Source: Pseudomonadota bacterium
GTDB lineage: Bacteria > Pseudomonadota > Gammaproteobacteria > SZUA-229
NCBI GenBank assembly: GCA_030836935.1
Contig: JAUPMA010000316.1
Coordinates: 1-8,114 of the forward strand
Reading direction: 5' to 3'
Length of the DNA stretch: 8,114 nt
Every line of letters starts with the position of its first letter. The stretch's first letter is position 1. A model generated the notes under the pieces. It saw only the letters and a program-made list of their open reading frames with translations. It was not told where the DNA came from and did no database searches. Below, one piece after another: positions 7,133 through 8,114 of the stretch. The position numbers and the translations under genes are program-made.

Positions 7133-7147
7133 CAGCCATGCTGTTTT
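7131..7147 (+). other. Small hairpin overlapping the adk stop codon
   Basis: AACAGC (7131-7136) and GCTGTT (7140-7145) form a perfect 6-bp stem with a 3-base loop and run into TTTT (7144-7147). It begins within the TAA stop of adk. It is too short and AT-closed to be a convincing terminator by itself. The stronger one lies 20 bases further on. Confidence 0.35.
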
Positions 7148-7167
7148 GAAATGTGCGTTACAGTCAC

Positions 7168-7203
7168 AAAAAAACCCGACCGGGAAACTGGCCGGGTTTT
7201 TTT
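7168..7203. terminator. Strong bidirectional intrinsic terminator between adk and the convergent kinase gene
   Basis: A run of seven A (7168-7174) leads into CCCG (7175-7178), an A-C mismatch, CCGG (7180-7183), a GAAA tetraloop (7184-7187), CTGG (7188-7191) and CGGG (7193-7196), then seven T (7197-7203). The A and T tracts extend the stem and give a U-tract on either strand. It should end adk transcripts 36 bases after the stop. In the other direction it should end the kinase transcript, about 136 bases after that gene's stop. Confidence 0.93.
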
Positions 7204-7338
7204 GTGGCCTCTGTTTCCTGAAATTTCTTTTGGTGTTGTGATTTTCTCCGGTATCCCGTTATTTTCATGCCATGAAAAGAAACATTTGCTTGGCGTCAAA
7301 TCTTTTGATTTTGAGTTTTTCAACAGGCTGTTAGTAAG
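7204..7338. other. Non-coding stretch downstream of two convergent genes
   Basis: These 135 bases form the 3' untranslated region of the minus-strand kinase gene. They contain small AT-rich inverted repeats: TTTTCAT / ATGAAAA (7262-7268, 7272-7278), AAATC / GATTT around 7298-7311, and the odd palindrome AACAG-G-CTGTT (7322-7332) following a TTTTT run. None has the shape of a strong terminator. I recognise no gene here. Confidence 0.5.
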
Positions 7339-8114
7339 TCAGCCGGCAAACAACAAATACAGAAGCCAGAAATTGCATGCCAGAAAAAGTACAGCCAGGA
7401 TTTGCCAGAAGCGTAACGGGTTTCTTTCCAGTAACGGAATGTGCTGGTGCATCATGGATTCATTGGGGTGGGTGAGATCATGAAAGAATTCCGAACTGGT
7501 TTCGTAGCGTTTTCCCTGTTCACAATGCACGCACCGGGCTAGTGCGCCATCCAGCCACAACGGAATCATCGGGTTCCATGTGATAGCCGGTGTGTACCGG
7601 ATTTTGCAAATATTCTGCCAGTTAAGACTTTTGCTGATCTGTTCATCATAGGGCAGTTTTCCGGTCAGCATTTCGTAAGTGATGACGCCCAGTGAAAACA
7701 GATCCGACTGATCATTGCCAGCCAGACCGAGCAAATATTCCGGTGCCGTGTAATGGCGTGTGCCGAGAAGTTCCATGCGCTGAACCGGTGTGCTGATCTC
7801 GGCTATGCCGGCAATTTTTACCGAACCAAAATCAATTATTTTTACCACGCCATCATTGCTGATCATGATGTTGTCGGGTTTCAGGTCACGATGCAGCATT
7901 TCCATGCGGTGAATGGCGCGCAGTCCGTTGATAATCTGATCAACAATACGGGTAACAGTGGAAATCTCCGGCTTTGGATGAGCAGACATCCATGTGGACA
8001 GAGTCTGGCCATCAATATATTCGAGCAGAAAATACATAATATTCCGTGGCCGTTTCTGTTCATGTGTTACTTGCACATTGGGATGGTGAATGCGTTTGCC
8101 GGCCCATTCTTCCA
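7339..8114 (-). CDS. Membrane-anchored serine/threonine protein kinase, C-terminal part (likely PP2C phosphatase-kinase fusion); 5' part outside the window
   Basis: Hanks-type kinase running off the right edge; the reading frame stays open to position 8114. The first visible residues, EEWAGKRIHHPNVQV, are the alpha-C region of the N-lobe, so the glycine loop and VAIK-type lysine lie off-window. The internal GTG at 8074-8076 is not the start. Visible motifs: hinge LLEYIDGQTL, catalytic loop HRDLKPDN (catalytic Asp codon 7885-7887), metal-binding DFG in IIDFGSV, TAPEY (the APE motif), and DLFSLGVITYEMLTGKLPY. After an arginine-containing RNPLRFWQ stretch, one hydrophobic helix (about 7345-7407) ends the protein, giving a C-terminal membrane anchor with the kinase in the cytoplasm. 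The wording HRMEMLHRDLKPDN, IIDFGSVKIAGIAE and RNPLRFWQ matches the kinase half of proteobacterial bifunctional PP2C phosphatase/kinase proteins as I know them. The phosphatase half is inferred. Target unknown. It converges on adk. Confidence 0.9.
   Translation of the reverse strand, partial: EEWAGKRIHHPNVQVTHEQKRPRNIMYFLLEYIDGQTLSTWMSAHPKPEISTVTRIVDQIINGLRAIHRMEMLHRDLKPDNIMISNDGVVKIIDFGSVKIAGIAEISTPVQRMELLGTRHYTAPEYLLGLAGNDQSDLFSLGVITYEMLTGKLPYDEQISKSLNWQNICKIRYTPAITWNPMIPLWLDGALARCVHCEQGKRYETSSEFFHDLTHPNESMMHQHIPLLERNPLRFWQILAVLFLACNFWLLYLLFAG

Noticed and set aside
7316..7334. TTTTTCAACAGGCTGTTAG as a possible insertion-sequence end or dispersed repeat
   Set aside because: It looks vaguely familiar as an intergenic motif, but there is no matching partner end, target duplication or transposase in the window.
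7151..7483. 110-codon plus-strand frame downstream of adk
   Set aside because: It starts before the strong terminator, reads through its hairpin, and ends inside the minus-strand kinase gene. No ribosome binding site or domain was seen.
8074..8076. GTG as the start of the kinase gene
   Set aside because: The frame continues upstream to the window edge with residues (EEWAGKRIHHPN) typical of the kinase N-lobe, so this GTG is an internal valine.

Overview
The window looks like ordinary chromosome from a proteobacterium with roughly 50% GC. The best guess is a gamma- or betaproteobacterium. That rests on the GlgC tail, which closely follows the Escherichia-type GlgC C-terminus, and on a kinase of the kind fused to PP2C phosphatases in proteobacteria. 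I cannot name the genus.

Positions 1-6323 hold four same-direction glycogen/alpha-glucan genes: the 3' end of glgC (ADP-glucose pyrophosphorylase), a GH57 alpha-amylase-type glycoside hydrolase, malQ (GH77 4-alpha-glucanotransferase) and a GlgP-type alpha-glucan phosphorylase with an N-terminal DUF3417 domain. GlgC makes the glucosyl donor for glycogen synthesis. The GH57 enzyme and MalQ would cleave or reshuffle alpha-1,4-glucan chains, and GlgP would release glucose-1-phosphate, which is also the substrate of GlgC. Gaps between the genes are about 97-121 bp and carry structure: a long heptad-based hairpin after glgC, a short stem-loop with 8-bp-spaced repeats before malQ, and a 13-bp perfect palindrome just before glgP.

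Positions 6324-6487 separate glgP from adk and contain two REP-like palindromes in opposite orientation, forming a perfect 23-bp inverted repeat. adk (6488-7132) encodes a 214-residue adenylate kinase with a four-cysteine, zinc-type LID. It has a strong ribosome binding site and a strong bidirectional terminator just downstream.

From the right edge, on the minus strand and converging on adk, runs the 3' part of a serine/threonine protein kinase gene. The kinase has a C-terminal membrane anchor and strongly resembles the kinase half of proteobacterial PP2C-kinase fusion proteins.

No mobile-element gene, CRISPR array, tRNA or rRNA was recognised. I see no clearly new multigene system. The most interesting content is the non-coding repeats and the GH57 enzyme placed among the glycogen genes.
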